Shown piece after piece: positions 19,184-29,447 of a stretch of 64,000 bases of DNA; position 1 is the stretch's first letter; each line of letters opens with the position of its first letter. The stretch is taken from NCBI GenBank assembly GCA_016720425.1, contig JADKKQ010000003.1, forward strand, positions 372,001 through 436,000. Direction: 5' to 3'. Source of the DNA: Betaproteobacteria bacterium. Its GTDB lineage: Bacteria; Pseudomonadota; Gammaproteobacteria; Burkholderiales; Casimicrobiaceae. The position numbers and the translations under genes were made by a program. The notes beneath the pieces are model-generated. The model made no database searches. It saw only the letters and a program-made list of their open reading frames with translations, and was not told the origin of the DNA.

Positions 19184-20641
19184 ATGAAGCCGCTGGCGGT
19201 GCTGTCGGTCGCGTCCGAGGTCTTCCCGCTGGTGAAGACCGGCGGCCTCGGCGACGTGGTCGGAGCCCTGCCCGCGGCGCTCGCGCACGAGGGCGTCGCG
19301 GTGCGGACGCTGGTGCCGGGCTATCCGGCGGTGCTGGCGGCGATCCCGCACCCCGACGTCGTGTACGCGCTGCCGCGGCTCTTCGGCGGCGCCGCGCGCC
19401 TGCTCGCCGGACGCGCCGGGGAGCTCGACCTCTTGGCGCTGGACGCGCCGCATCTCTACGGCCGTCCCGGCAACCCCTACCTCGGTCCCGACGGCCGCGA
19501 GTGGCCCGACAACGCGCTGCGCTTCGCCGCGCTGGCCCGCGCGGCGGCCGAGCTGGGGCGCGGCGCCGTGCCGGCCTTCCACCCGGACATCGTGCACGCG
19601 CACGACTGGCAGGCCGGCCTCGCGCCGGCCTTTCTGCACTACGGCACCGGTCCGCACGCCCGCACGGTGATGACGGTGCACAACCTCGCGTTCCAGGGCC
19701 AGTTCCCGCACGAACTGCTGGCGAAGCTGGGGCTGCCCACGCGGGCCTTCGCCGTCGACGGGGTCGAGTACTACGGCAGCATCGGCTACCTCAAGGCGGG
19801 GCTGGCGCTGGCCGACCGCATCACCACGGTGTCGCCGACCTACGCCGGGGAGATCCGCACGCCCGAACTCGGCATGGGGCTCGACGGCCTGCTGCGCACC
19901 CGCGCCCCGGTGCTCTCCGGCATCCTCAACGGCATCGACGACAGCGTCTGGAACCCGGCGACCGACCCGCTGCTGCCGGCGGCTTTCGACGCCCGGCAAC
20001 TGCCACGCCGCGGCGCCAACAAGAGCGCGCTGCAGGCCCGCTTCGGCCTCGCGCCGGATCCCGGCGCCCTGCTGTTCGGCGTCGTCAGCCGGCTCACCTG
20101 GCAGAAGGGCATGGACCTGCTGCACGAGGCGCTGCCGGCGATCGACCGTGCGCATGCGCAGCTGGTCGTGCTCGGCGCCGGCGACAAGCCGCTGGAGCAC
20201 GCCTTCACCGCGGCGGCGGCGCACCGCCGCGGCCGGATGGCGACGCTGATCGGCTACGACGAGGCGCTGGCGCACCTGGTCCAGGCCGGCAGCGACGCGC
20301 TGCTGCTGCCGTCGCGCTTCGAACCCTGCGGCCTGACGCAGCTGTGCGCGCTGCGCTACGGCTCGCTGCCGGTGGTGGCGCGCGTCGGCGGCCTCGCCGA
20401 CACCGTCATCGACGCCAACGAGATGGCGCTGGCGGCGAGCGCCGGCACCGGCATCGTGTTCTCGCCGGTGTCGCGGGAAACGCTGGAGATCGCGATCGAT
20501 CGCACCGCGGCGCTGTGGAAGACGCCGGTGGTCTGGCGCCGGGTGCAGGTGCGCGCGATGTCCACCGACGTGGGCTGGACTCGCCCGGCCAAGCGCTACG
20601 CCGCGCTCTACCGGGATCTCGTCGCGCACGACCCCGCCTGA
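19184..20641 (+). CDS. glgA: glycogen synthase (ADP-glucose type)
   Basis: A 485-residue GT5 enzyme that elongates alpha-1,4 glucan from ADP-glucose. The N-terminal KTGGLGDVVGALP motif binds the nucleotide sugar. The second Rossmann domain has VSRLTWQKGMDLL and the SRFEPCGLTQL motif with the catalytic Glu. Length matches the family. Its TGA shares one base with the ATG of the next gene, so the operon stays translationally coupled. Confidence 0.96.
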   Translation: MKPLAVLSVASEVFPLVKTGGLGDVVGALPAALAHEGVAVRTLVPGYPAVLAAIPHPDVVYALPRLFGGAARLLAGRAGELDLLALDAPHLYGRPGNPYLGPDGREWPDNALRFAALARAAAELGRGAVPAFHPDIVHAHDWQAGLAPAFLHYGTGPHARTVMTVHNLAFQGQFPHELLAKLGLPTRAFAVDGVEYYGSIGYLKAGLALADRITTVSPTYAGEIRTPELGMGLDGLLRTRAPVLSGILNGIDDSVWNPATDPLLPAAFDARQLPRRGANKSALQARFGLAPDPGALLFGVVSRLTWQKGMDLLHEALPAIDRAHAQLVVLGAGDKPLEHAFTAAAAHRRGRMATLIGYDEALAHLVQAGSDALLLPSRFEPCGLTQLCALRYGSLPVVARVGGLADTVIDANEMALAASAGTGIVFSPVSRETLEIAIDRTAALWKTPVVWRRVQVRAMSTDVGWTRPAKRYAALYRDLVAHDPA

Positions 20642-23600
20642 TGCGCCGGCTCGACAGCGGCCGCGCGGACGCGCTGGGCCTCACGCTGGTGGCGGGCGGC
20701 GCCAACGTCGCCGTCGCGTCGGTCCACGCCGACGCGGTCGAACTCTGCCTGTTCGACGACCGGGGCGCGACCGAGATCGAGCGCATCCGCCTGCCCGAGC
20801 GCACCGGCGACGTGTTCCACGGCTTCGTCGGCGGCGTCGGACCGGGCGCGCGCTACGGCCTGCGCGTCCACGGCCCCTGGGACCCGGCGCACGGCCACGT
20901 CTTCAACCCGGCCAAGCTGCTGGTCGACCCGTACGCGCGCGCGCTCGACCGCGCCTTCGCCTACGCCGCGGTCCAGTGCGCGCAGCGCCCCGACGGCCTG
21001 CGCTGCGACGCCGACAGCGCGCCCACGGTGCCGCGCGCGATCGCCGTCGGGGCGCTGCCGCGGCCGCGCCGGCGCGGCCGCGGGTCGCCTGGCGCGACAC
21101 CGTCGTCTACGAGCTGCACGTGCGCGGCTACACGCGGGCGCACCCGGGGATCCCGGCCGAGCTGCGCGGCACCTGCGCGGCGCTCGCGCACCCGGCGGCG
21201 ATCGGGCACCTGGTCGAGCTCGGCGTCACCGCCGTCGAGCTGATGCCGGTGGCCGCCTGGGTCGACGAGCGGCATCTCGCGCGCCTCGGGCTCGCCAACT
21301 ACTGGGGCTACAACCCGGTGGCGCTGCTGACGCCCGACCCGCGCCTCGCGCCCGGCGGCACCGCCGAGCTGCGGCAGGCGGTGGCCGCGCTGCAGGCGGC
21401 GGGCATCGAGGTGATCCTCGACGTGGTGCTGAACCACACCGGCGAGGGCGATGCCGCGGGACCGATGCTGTCGCTGCGCGGCATCGACAACGCCACCTAC
21501 TACCGGCTGCAGCGCGACGATCCGGGACGCTACGTCGACGACACCGGTTGCGGCAACACGCTGGCGCTCGACCGGCCGCCGGTGCTGCGGCTGGCGATGG
21601 ACGCGCTGCGCCACTACGCGACGGCCTGCGGCGTCGACGGCTTCCGCTTCGACCTCGCCACGACGCTCGGCCGTCGTGCCGACGGCTTCGATCCCGCGGC
21701 GCCGCTGCTGCAGGCGATCGCGCAGGACCCGGTGCTGCGCGAGCTGAAGCTCATCGCCGAGCCCTGGGACATCGGCCCCGGCGGCTACCGGATCGGCGCC
21801 TTTCCGCCGGCCTGGGGCGAGTGGAACGATCGCTTCCGCGACACGGCCCGGCGCTTCTGGCGCGGCGATCACGGCCAGGCCGCGGATCTCGCGACGCGGC
21901 TCGCGGGCTCCGGCGACCTCTTCCGCGCGGCCGCCAAGCCGCCGTCGCGCTCGATCAACTTCGTCGTCGCGCACGACGGGTTCACGCTGGCCGACCTCGT
22001 CGCCCACGAGCACAAGCACAATGCCGCCAACGGCGAGCACAACCGCGACGGCACCGACGCCAATCACTCGTGGAACCACGGCGTCGAAGGCGCGACCGCC
22101 GACCCGGCGATCCGCGCGCGGCGCGCCCGCGACGTCCGCAACCTGCTGGCGACGCTGTTCTTCGCCCGCGGCACGCCGATGCTGGCGATGGGCGACGAGT
22201 CGGGGCGCTCGCAGCACGGCAACAACAACGCCTACGCGCAGGACAGCCCGCTGACCTGGCTCGACTGGGCGGGCGCCGACCGCAATCTGCAGCAGTTCAC
22301 GCGCCGCCTGATCGCGCTGCGCCGCGAGCACCGCGCGCTCTCTGACGAGCGCTGGCTCGAGGGCCTGCCCGGCGACGACAGCGGCATCCCCGACGTCGAC
22401 TGGCGCCTGCCGGACGGCGCGCCGATGACTGCGGCGGCGTGGGCGGACGGCGCCGCGCGCATCCTGATCGCGGTGCTGTACGCCCCGGCCACCGCGGCGA
22501 CGCCCGACGATCGCGTGCTGACCGCGTACAACGCCGGGAGCGAACCGGTCCCGGTCGCGCTGCCCGAGCCGCGCGCCGGCCGGCGCTGGCGGCTGCAGCT
22601 CGACACCTCGCGCGCCGCGACCGCCACGGCCGACGGCGAGCAGGACGCCGACGCGGTGCTGGAGGTCGCACCGCGATCGGTGGTGCTCCTCGCCGAGCTG
22701 CCCGAGCCCGCCGCCCGTCGCGCGACCGTAGCGCTCGACCCGACGCTCGTCGCCCGTCTTGCCGCGACCGCGGGGATCGCCGGCGAGTGGTGGGACGTCG
22801 GCGGAACCCGGCACGAGGTGAGCGTCGACACGCAGCGCTCGCTGCTGGCGGCGATGGGCCTCGCGGTGACCGGCAGCGACGACGCGCGCGCGCACCTCGC
22901 CGCCTTCGCCGCGGCGCACGAGCGGCGAGCGCTGCCGGCGGCCGCGGTCGTCGGCGCCGGCGCGCCCGCGCAGCTCGCGGTGCCGCTCACCGCCGCCGCC
23001 GACCGGCGATCCGGTGCGCTCTTGCTGGTGACCGCCGACGGGACGACGCTGGCGTTGCCGCCGTCGCGCGACGCCGTGCGCACGCGGACCGTGCGCGCCG
23101 CCGACGGACTGCCGATCGTGCAGGCGCTGCTCGGCCTGCCGGCGCTGCCGCCCGGACGGCATCGGCTGCAGGTCGCGGACCGCCCGGAAATCGGCTGCAC
23201 GCTGATCGCCACGCCGGGCCGCTGCCACTGGCCGCAGCCGCTGGCCGCCGGCGGCCGTCGCTTTGGCGTCGCCGCGCAGCTCTACGCCCTGCGCCGCGCC
23301 GACGACGGCGGCATCGGCGACTTCACGACCCTCGCCGAACTCGCCGTCGATGCCGCGGCCGCCGGTGCCGCCACCGTCGGTCTCAATCCGCTGCACGCGC
23401 TGTTCCCGGCCGACCGCGAGCGCGCGAGCCCCTACCAGCCGTCGGACCGGCGCTTCCTCGAGCCGCTGATCATCGACGTCGCCGCGATTCCCGAACTGCA
23501 GGCGAGCGAAGCGGCGCTGCGCCTCCTCGCTGACCACGCCGCCGGGATCGCCGCGCTGCGCGCGCAGCCGCAGGTCGACTACACCGGCGTCGGGCGGATC

Positions 23601-24893
23601 AAGGACGCGATCCTGCACGCCTGCCACGACGCGTTCGAGCGCCACGATCCGGCCGAGGCGCGGGTGCGGGCGTTCGCCGCCTTCGTCGCCGCCGGCGGCG
23701 ATGCGCTGCGCGACTTCGCCGTGTTCGCCGCGCTGTCCGAGCAGCACCCGGGCCGGCCGTGGTGGCGCTGGCCGGCCGAAGTGCAGCAGCCCGAGGGCGC
23801 GGCGGTCCGGGCGTTCGCGCGCGAGCACGCGCGGCGCGTGCGCTATCACCTGTACCTGCAGTGGATCGCCGACGCGCAGCTCGCCGCGGCGGCGGAGCGC
23901 GCGCGTGCCGCCGGCCTCGCGCTGGGCTTCTATCGCGACCTCGCGGTCGGCGCGGCGCCCGACGGTGCGGAGACCTGGTCGCAGCCGGCGCTGCTGGCGC
24001 GCGGCGCCACGGTGGGCGCGCCGCCCGATCCGTTCTCGCCGGCCGGGCAGAACTGGGGCCTCCCGCCGCCGATACCGCACGCGCTGCAGGCTGCCGGCTA
24101 CGCGGCGCACGCGGCGCTGTTCGCCGCCAACATGCGGCACGCGGGCGGCCTGCGCATCGACCACGTGATGGGGCTGGAGCGGCTGTTCTGGATTCCGGAG
24201 GGTGCCGCGCCGGCCGACGGTGCCTACGTCCGGTATCCGGTCGCCGATCTCGTCGGCGTGCTGGCCGAGGAGAGCGTGCGCGCGCGCTGCTTCGTCGTCG
24301 GCGAGGACCTCGGCACGGTCCCCGAGGGGCTCCGCGAGCGGCTCGACGCCGCCGCGATCCTCTCCTACCGGGTGCTGTGGTTCGAGCGCGACGGCACGGC
24401 CTTCCTGCCGCCCGCGCGTTACCCGCGGCACGCGGCCGCGTGCACCTCGACCCACGACCTGCCGACGATCCGCGGCTGGTGGACCGGCGCCGACCTGGCC
24501 GAGCGGCAGCGCCTGGGCCTGCTCGCGGCCGCGGCCACGCGCACCGCGCTGGCCGAACGCGAGCGCGAGCGCGAGGCGCTGCGCCAGGCTTTCGCCACGG
24601 CGGCGGGACACCCGCTGCCCGACGCCGGCGACCCGCCGGGCGACGAAGCCGTCGGTGTCGTCACCGCCGCGCACCGCTACCTCGCCGCGACGCCGTCGGC
24701 GCTGGTGCTGCTGCAGGCCGACGACCTCGCCGCCGAGACCGACGCGATCAACCTGCCCGGCACCGACCGCGAGCGGCCGAACTGGCGGCGCAAGGTCGGG
24801 CTGCCCGCGGCGTCGCTCTGGCAGGGCCCGATCGGCCGCGCCGCGCGCCGCGATCTCGCCGCCGCGGGCCGGAGCGACACGCCCGACCCGTGA
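20641..24893 (+). CDS. glgX-malQ: glycogen debranching enzyme GlgX fused to 4-alpha-glucanotransferase MalQ, frame broken near 21070
   Basis: About 1417 residues once repaired. Residues 1-130 form a CBM48-like isoamylase N-domain. The GH13 barrel has DVVLNHTGEG, the nucleophile Asp in VDGFRFDLATTLGR, the acid Glu in IAEPWD, and VAHDGFTL. GlgX ends near base 22710. The rest is a GH77 MalQ: ASPYQPSDRRF, the nucleophile in GLRIDHVMGL, GEDLGTVPEGL and STHDLPTIRGWW. There is no stop or start between the two parts. The first 145 residues and the remainder are in different frames, and one missing base at a perfect 26 bp palindrome (21058-21083) explains it. All catalytic residues are intact. Confidence 0.9.
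21058..21083. repeat. perfect 26 bp all-G/C palindrome inside glgX
   Basis: CCGCGGCCGCGCC is followed directly by its reverse complement, with no spacer and no A or T. The glgX frame changes exactly here. Such a hairpin is a known obstacle to polymerases, so a base lost in sequencing is the simple explanation. Confidence 0.9.
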
Positions 24894-24951
24894 CGCGGCG
24901 CCTCCGGGCACTTCGAGCGCGAGCCCGTTTCGGAGCGGACCCAAAAGGCGC

Positions 24952-24957
24952 GATAAT
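24952..24957 (+). promoter_or_regulatory. candidate -10 box for the ABC importer operon
   Basis: GATAAT about 50 bases before the first binding-protein gene. A matching -35 box is not evident. It lies just after the glgX-malQ stop, so it could give the importer its own promoter. Confidence 0.3.
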
Positions 24958-24991
24958 GAGCCTTCGGCGCCGCCCGTGGCGACGCCCTGCC

Positions 24992-24998
24992 AAGGAGG
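24992..24998 (+). promoter_or_regulatory. ribosome binding site of the first binding-protein gene
   Basis: AAGGAGG eight bases before the ATG at 25007. It fixes the start, since the open frame extends far upstream through glgX-malQ. Confidence 0.8.
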
Positions 24999-25006
24999 AA
25001 GTCCCG

Positions 25007-26041
25007 ATGAAATCGCTTCGTGCCGGTGCCCTGCCGGTTGTCGCCCTCGCGCTCGGCCTCGGTGCCGCCACCCAGGCCGCGGGCCAGCAGCAGCTCAACA
25101 TCATCTGCAGCACGCAGGGCGAGTGGTGCAACGCGGTCGCCACCGAATTCCAGCGCGACACCGGCATCCGGGTCGCGATCACCCCGAAGGGTTCCGGCGA
25201 GTCGATCGCGCAACTCGCCGCCGAGAAGGCCAACCCCAAGCTCGACATCTGGTTCGGCGGCACCGGCGACCCGCACCTGCAGGCAGCCGAGCAGGGCCTG
25301 ACCGAGGAGTACAAGTCGCCGGCGCTCGCGCAGCTGTATCCGTGGGCGCAGAAGCAGGCGGAGCAGTCGAAGTACCGCACCGTCGGCATCTACCTCGGCG
25401 TGCTCGGCATCGGCTACAACACCGAGCTGCTGGCGAAGAAGAAGGTCGCGGCCCCGGCGTGCTGGAAGGACCTGATCAAGCCCGAGTTCGCGGGCGAAGT
25501 GCAGATGGCGAACCCGAACGCCTCCGGCACCGCCTACACGGCAATCGCCACGCTGGTGCAGGTGTTCGGCGAGGAGGAGGCGTTCAAGTACCTCAAGGCG
25601 CTGCACAAGAACATCAACAACTACCCGCGCTCGGGCGTCGCGCCGGTCAAGGCGGTGGCGCGCGGCGAGACGCTGACCAGCGTCAGCTTCATCCACGACG
25701 CCGTCACCGAGGCGCAGGCGAACTTCCCGGTCAAGAGCGCCGCGCCCTGCGAGGGCACCGGCTACGAGATCGGCTCGCTGTCGATCGTCAAGGGCGCGCG
25801 CAACATGGACGCGGCGAAGAAGTTCGTCGACTGGGCGCTGACCCCGAAGGCGCAGAAGATCGGCCAGGACAACAAGCAGTACCAGATCCCGTCGAACGCG
25901 GGCACGCCGCTGTCGCCGCTGTCACCCAAAGTCGCCGACATCAAGCTCATCAACTACGACTTCGCCAAGTACGGCGCGTCGGCCGAACGCAAGCGCCTGC
26001 TCGAGCGCTGGGACCGCGAAGTCGGCTCGATCGCCCGCTGA
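25007..26041 (+). CDS. ABC transporter periplasmic binding protein, AfuA/FbpA-like (copy 1)
   Basis: A 344-residue type II solute-binding protein. A signal peptide covers about residues 1-26 (basic start, hydrophobic core, cleavage near QAAGQ). The mature protein has the cluster-D pattern KGSGESIAQLAAEKANP, DIWFGGTGDPHL, YNTELLAKKK and NPNASGTAY. These match the ferric-iron or hexose-phosphate AfuA family. Ligand cannot be told from sequence. A close paralogue follows after 65 bases, then a fused permease and an ATPase. Confidence 0.85.
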   Translation: MKSLRAGALPVVALALGLGAATQAAGQQQLNIICSTQGEWCNAVATEFQRDTGIRVAITPKGSGESIAQLAAEKANPKLDIWFGGTGDPHLQAAEQGLTEEYKSPALAQLYPWAQKQAEQSKYRTVGIYLGVLGIGYNTELLAKKKVAAPACWKDLIKPEFAGEVQMANPNASGTAYTAIATLVQVFGEEEAFKYLKALHKNINNYPRSGVAPVKAVARGETLTSVSFIHDAVTEAQANFPVKSAAPCEGTGYEIGSLSIVKGARNMDAAKKFVDWALTPKAQKIGQDNKQYQIPSNAGTPLSPLSPKVADIKLINYDFAKYGASAERKRLLERWDREVGSIAR

Positions 26042-26106
26042 AGCCCTTCGTCCACCGCGTCCTCCCGGCCTGCCCCGGGCGGGAGGCGCGCACCTGGAGT
26101 ACGTCG

Positions 26107-27135
26107 ATGCTGCCCCGTCTCGCCGCCACGCTCGCGCTGTCCGCCGCCGCGCTGCTGCCGCTTCCGGCCGCCGCGCAGTCGCAGCTCAACCTCTACTGCA
26201 GTTCGCCCAACACGGCCTGGTGCCAGGGCATGGCGGTGGGCTTCGAGAAGGCCACCGGCACCCGGGTCGCCGTCATCCAGAAGGCGACCGGCGAGATGCT
26301 GGCGCAGGTGAAGGCCGAGGCGGCCAACCCCAAGGGCGACGTCTGGTGGGCGGGGCCGGGGGACGCGTACCTGCAGGCCGCCGAGGAAGGCCTGCTCGAG
26401 ACCTACGCGTCGCCGAACGTCGCGCAACTGCACGACTGGGCGCGGCGGATCACCGAAGTCTCGAACAACCGCGTCGCCGGCGTCTACGGCGGCATCCTGT
26501 CGCTGGGCTACAACACCGAGATCCAGGCCAAGAAGAAGCTGCCGGTCCCCGCGTGCTGGAAGGACCTGCTCGACCCGGCCTACAAGGCCGAGGTGATGCT
26601 GGGCAACCCCAATTCCTCCGGCACGGCGTACCTGATGCTCGCCTCGCTGGTGCAGGTGTTCGGCGAGGACGAGGCCTTCGCCTACATGAAGGCGCTCAAC
26701 GCCAACGTCAGCTCCTACGCGCGTTCCGGCATCGGCCCGATGACGGCGGTCAAGCGCGGCGAAACCTACATCGGCAGCTCGGTGCTGCACGGCGTGATCA
26801 ACGAGATCGTCGCCGGCTTTCCGGTCAAGCCGGTGCTGCCCTGCGAGGGTGTCGGCTACGAGGTCGGCTCGATGGCGATCATCAAGGGCGCGCGCAACCT
26901 CGATGCGGCCAGGCGGTTCTACGACTGGGCGCTGACCGCCGAGGCGCAGCAGATCGGCCTCGACGTCAAGGAATACGCGATCCCCACCAACCGCAGCGTC
27001 GTGCTGCCGGCGATGGTGCCCAGGCTCACCGACATCAAGGTCATCAGCTACGACTTCGCGAAGTACGGCTCCAGCGCCACGCGCAAGCGGCTGCTGGAGC
27101 GCTGGGAGAGGGAAATCAACGCGGCGGTGAAGTGA
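26107..27135 (+). CDS. ABC transporter periplasmic binding protein, AfuA/FbpA-like (copy 2)
   Basis: A 342-residue paralogue of the preceding gene, with its own signal peptide (residues 1-24, cleavage near AAAQS). Shared blocks include LVQVFGEDEAF, YDFAKYGSSA and RKRLLERW, while the N-terminal lobe differs (GDVWWAGPGDAYLQAAEEG against GTGDPHL). The pair probably arose by tandem duplication. The difference in the pocket region suggests distinct ligands or affinities for one transporter. No strong Shine-Dalgarno is visible before the ATG at 26107 (an ACCTGGAG stretch is near). Confidence 0.85.
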   Translation: MLPRLAATLALSAAALLPLPAAAQSQLNLYCSSPNTAWCQGMAVGFEKATGTRVAVIQKATGEMLAQVKAEAANPKGDVWWAGPGDAYLQAAEEGLLETYASPNVAQLHDWARRITEVSNNRVAGVYGGILSLGYNTEIQAKKKLPVPACWKDLLDPAYKAEVMLGNPNSSGTAYLMLASLVQVFGEDEAFAYMKALNANVSSYARSGIGPMTAVKRGETYIGSSVLHGVINEIVAGFPVKPVLPCEGVGYEVGSMAIIKGARNLDAARRFYDWALTAEAQQIGLDVKEYAIPTNRSVVLPAMVPRLTDIKVISYDFAKYGSSATRKRLLERWEREINAAVK

Positions 27136-27193
27136 CCGCCGCGGCATCGGCGCCGGCACCGGCGCGGCACCCATCCCGCTGCGGAGACCGTCG

Positions 27194-29410
27194 ATGACCG
27201 ACCGCCGCGGTGCCGTCGCCTTCTGGCTCGCCGTCGGCGCGGCCGGATTCCTGGTCGTTCCGTGGTACGCGCTGCAGGACAGCGTGTTCACGCTGGGGTG
27301 GGTCCCGCACTTCACCGCCAAGGAGGCCGCGCCCGCGTGGCTGCAGGCGACGACGCACGGCCGCGTCTGGCTCGCGCCGCTGGGCGCGCTGCTGGCGGCG
27401 GTCGCGCTGCTGCTCGCGCCCGGGCTCGCGCGCACGCTGCGGGCCAACGCGCTGATCGCGATCGGCGCCGCCGGCTTTGCGTACTTCTTCGCGCAGGGTT
27501 TCGCCATCGGCCCCACCGGCTGGTACCTCGACACCCTCGGCGCGGCGCTGCCCCCGCTCACCGGCGGGCAGTACGGGATGGGCCTCGGCGCGGTGCTGGT
27601 CGTGGCCGCGTTCGCGATGCTGTTCGCGGTCGGCCTTGCCGGCCGCGGTTTCTTCAAGGGCGACGCCTTCGTCGCCGGCAGCGTGGTCGCCGTCGCGTCG
27701 CTGGTCGTCGTGTTCACCTTCTTCCCGGTGTTCCGCATCCTGCTCTCGGCGGTCGAGGACGCCAGCGGACTGTTCTCGCTGCCGGCGTTCCACGCGCGCC
27801 TCACCACCGAGAAGATCTGGGGCCTGGGCTGCGTCGTCGGCCAGACCCGCTGCGGCGTCGCCTGGAACACGCTCGCGCTGGCGCTGCTCTGCGCCACCGG
27901 CTGCACGTCGCTCGGCCTCGCCTTCGCGCTGATCGCCACCCGGACCGACTTCCGGCAGAAGAAGCTGCTGCGCTTCCTCACCGTGCTGCCGATCATCACC
28001 CCGCCGTTCGTCATCGGCCTCGGGCTGATCCTGATCTTCGGCCGCTCGGGACTCATCAACCAGTTCCTGGAGTTCGCCTTCGGCATCCAGCCCGGCCGCT
28101 GGATCTACGGCATGCAGGGCGTGCTGCTGGCGCAGGTGTTCGCCTTCACGCCGATCGCCTTCCTGGTGCTGATCGGCGTCGTCGAGGGCGTGTCCCCGAG
28201 CATGGAGGAAGCGGCGCAGACGCTGCGCGCCAACCGCTGGCGCACCTTCGTCGACGTCTCGCTGCCGCTGATGCGCCCGGGCCTCGCCAACGCGTTCCTG
28301 ATCAGCTTCATCGAGTCGATCGCCGACTTCGGCAACCCGATCCTGCTCGGCGGCAACTTCGGCGTGCTCTCGACCGAGATCTTCTTCTCGGTCGTCGGCG
28401 CGCAGCTCGACCAGGGGCGCGCGGCGACGCTCGGCATCGTGCTGCTGCTGTTCGCGCTGGCGGCGTTCTTCGCCCAGCGCCGGGTGCTGGGCAGGAAGGT
28501 GTACACCTCGCTCGCCGGCAAGGGCGACTCGGGCCTGCCCACGCAGCTGCCCGACGGCGTGCGCCGGCTGTGCTACGGCATCGCGATCCCCTGGGCGACG
28601 CTGACCGTGGTCATCTACGCGATGGCGGTCGTCGGCGGCTTCGTCGAGACCTGGGGCCGCGACTACACGCCGACGCTCAGGCACTACGTCAAGGCCTTCG
28701 CCATCGAGTTCACGCCCAACGGCGTCATCTGGGCGGGCGCCGCCTGGAACTCGTTCTGGACCACGATCAAGCTGGCGGCGATCGCGTCGCCGCTCACCGC
28801 CGCGCTGGGCATCCTGTCGGCCTACCTGCTCACGCGGCAGAAGTTCGTCGGCCAGGGCGCGTTCGAGTTCGGGACCATGCTCTCGTTCGCGATCCCCGGC
28901 ACGGTGATCGGCGTGTCCTACATCCTCGCCTTCAACATCCCGCCGATCGAGATCACCGGCACCGCGATCGTGCTGATCGTGTGCTTCATCTTCCGCAACA
29001 TGCCGGTGGGCGTGCGCGCGGGGATGGCGGCGATGAGCCAGATCGACAAGAGCCTCGACGAAGCCTCGACGACGCTGGGCGCGCGCGGCTTCACGACGCT
29101 GCGGCGGGTCATCCTGCCGCTGCTGAAGCCCGCGCTCGTCGCCGCCCTCATCTACAGCTTCGTGCGCGCGGTGACCACGGTGTCGGCGGTGATCTTCCTG
29201 GTCTCCGCCGAGTACGAGATGGCGACCACCTACATCATCAACCGCGTCATCAACGGCGACTACGGCGTCGCGATCGCCTACTGCTCGGTGCTGATCGTGC
29301 TGATGCTGGCCGCGATCTGGCTGATCAACTACCTGGTCGGCGAGCGCAAGCTGGGCCGCCGCGCCGCCGGTGCGCCGCGACTGGCGACCATCGGCCGCAA
29401 CGCCGCCTGA
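27194..29410 (+). CDS. ABC transporter permease, fused two-domain
   Basis: A 738-residue membrane protein with two BPD permease domains, as in FbpB/AfuB. An N-terminal extension of about 190 residues with four hydrophobic segments precedes domain 1. The cytoplasmic EAA loops that contact the ATPase are MEEAAQTLRANRWRTF and LDEASTTLGARGFTTL, each followed by LPL(M/L)(R/K)P. The second domain ends with a membrane helix near the C-terminus. Start is an ATG 58 bases after the second binding protein. One fused chain can supply the whole channel. Confidence 0.9.
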   Translation: MTDRRGAVAFWLAVGAAGFLVVPWYALQDSVFTLGWVPHFTAKEAAPAWLQATTHGRVWLAPLGALLAAVALLLAPGLARTLRANALIAIGAAGFAYFFAQGFAIGPTGWYLDTLGAALPPLTGGQYGMGLGAVLVVAAFAMLFAVGLAGRGFFKGDAFVAGSVVAVASLVVVFTFFPVFRILLSAVEDASGLFSLPAFHARLTTEKIWGLGCVVGQTRCGVAWNTLALALLCATGCTSLGLAFALIATRTDFRQKKLLRFLTVLPIITPPFVIGLGLILIFGRSGLINQFLEFAFGIQPGRWIYGMQGVLLAQVFAFTPIAFLVLIGVVEGVSPSMEEAAQTLRANRWRTFVDVSLPLMRPGLANAFLISFIESIADFGNPILLGGNFGVLSTEIFFSVVGAQLDQGRAATLGIVLLLFALAAFFAQRRVLGRKVYTSLAGKGDSGLPTQLPDGVRRLCYGIAIPWATLTVVIYAMAVVGGFVETWGRDYTPTLRHYVKAFAIEFTPNGVIWAGAAWNSFWTTIKLAAIASPLTAALGILSAYLLTRQKFVGQGAFEFGTMLSFAIPGTVIGVSYILAFNIPPIEITGTAIVLIVCFIFRNMPVGVRAGMAAMSQIDKSLDEASTTLGARGFTTLRRVILPLLKPALVAALIYSFVRAVTTVSAVIFLVSAEYEMATTYIINRVINGDYGVAIAYCSVLIVLMLAAIWLINYLVGERKLGRRAAGAPRLATIGRNAA

Positions 29411-29447
29411 CCGCCGCCCCTCCGACCGAAAGCACAGCGACCCGATC

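Noticed and set aside
20641..24893. glgX-malQ as a pseudogene
   Set aside because: Only one missing base at a perfect palindrome separates two normal frames; all catalytic residues are present.
20961..24944. Antisense open frame of 1327 codons opposite glgX-malQ
   Set aside because: Composition is that of a shadow frame, with no domain or sensible start, while the plus strand encodes clear catalytic motifs.
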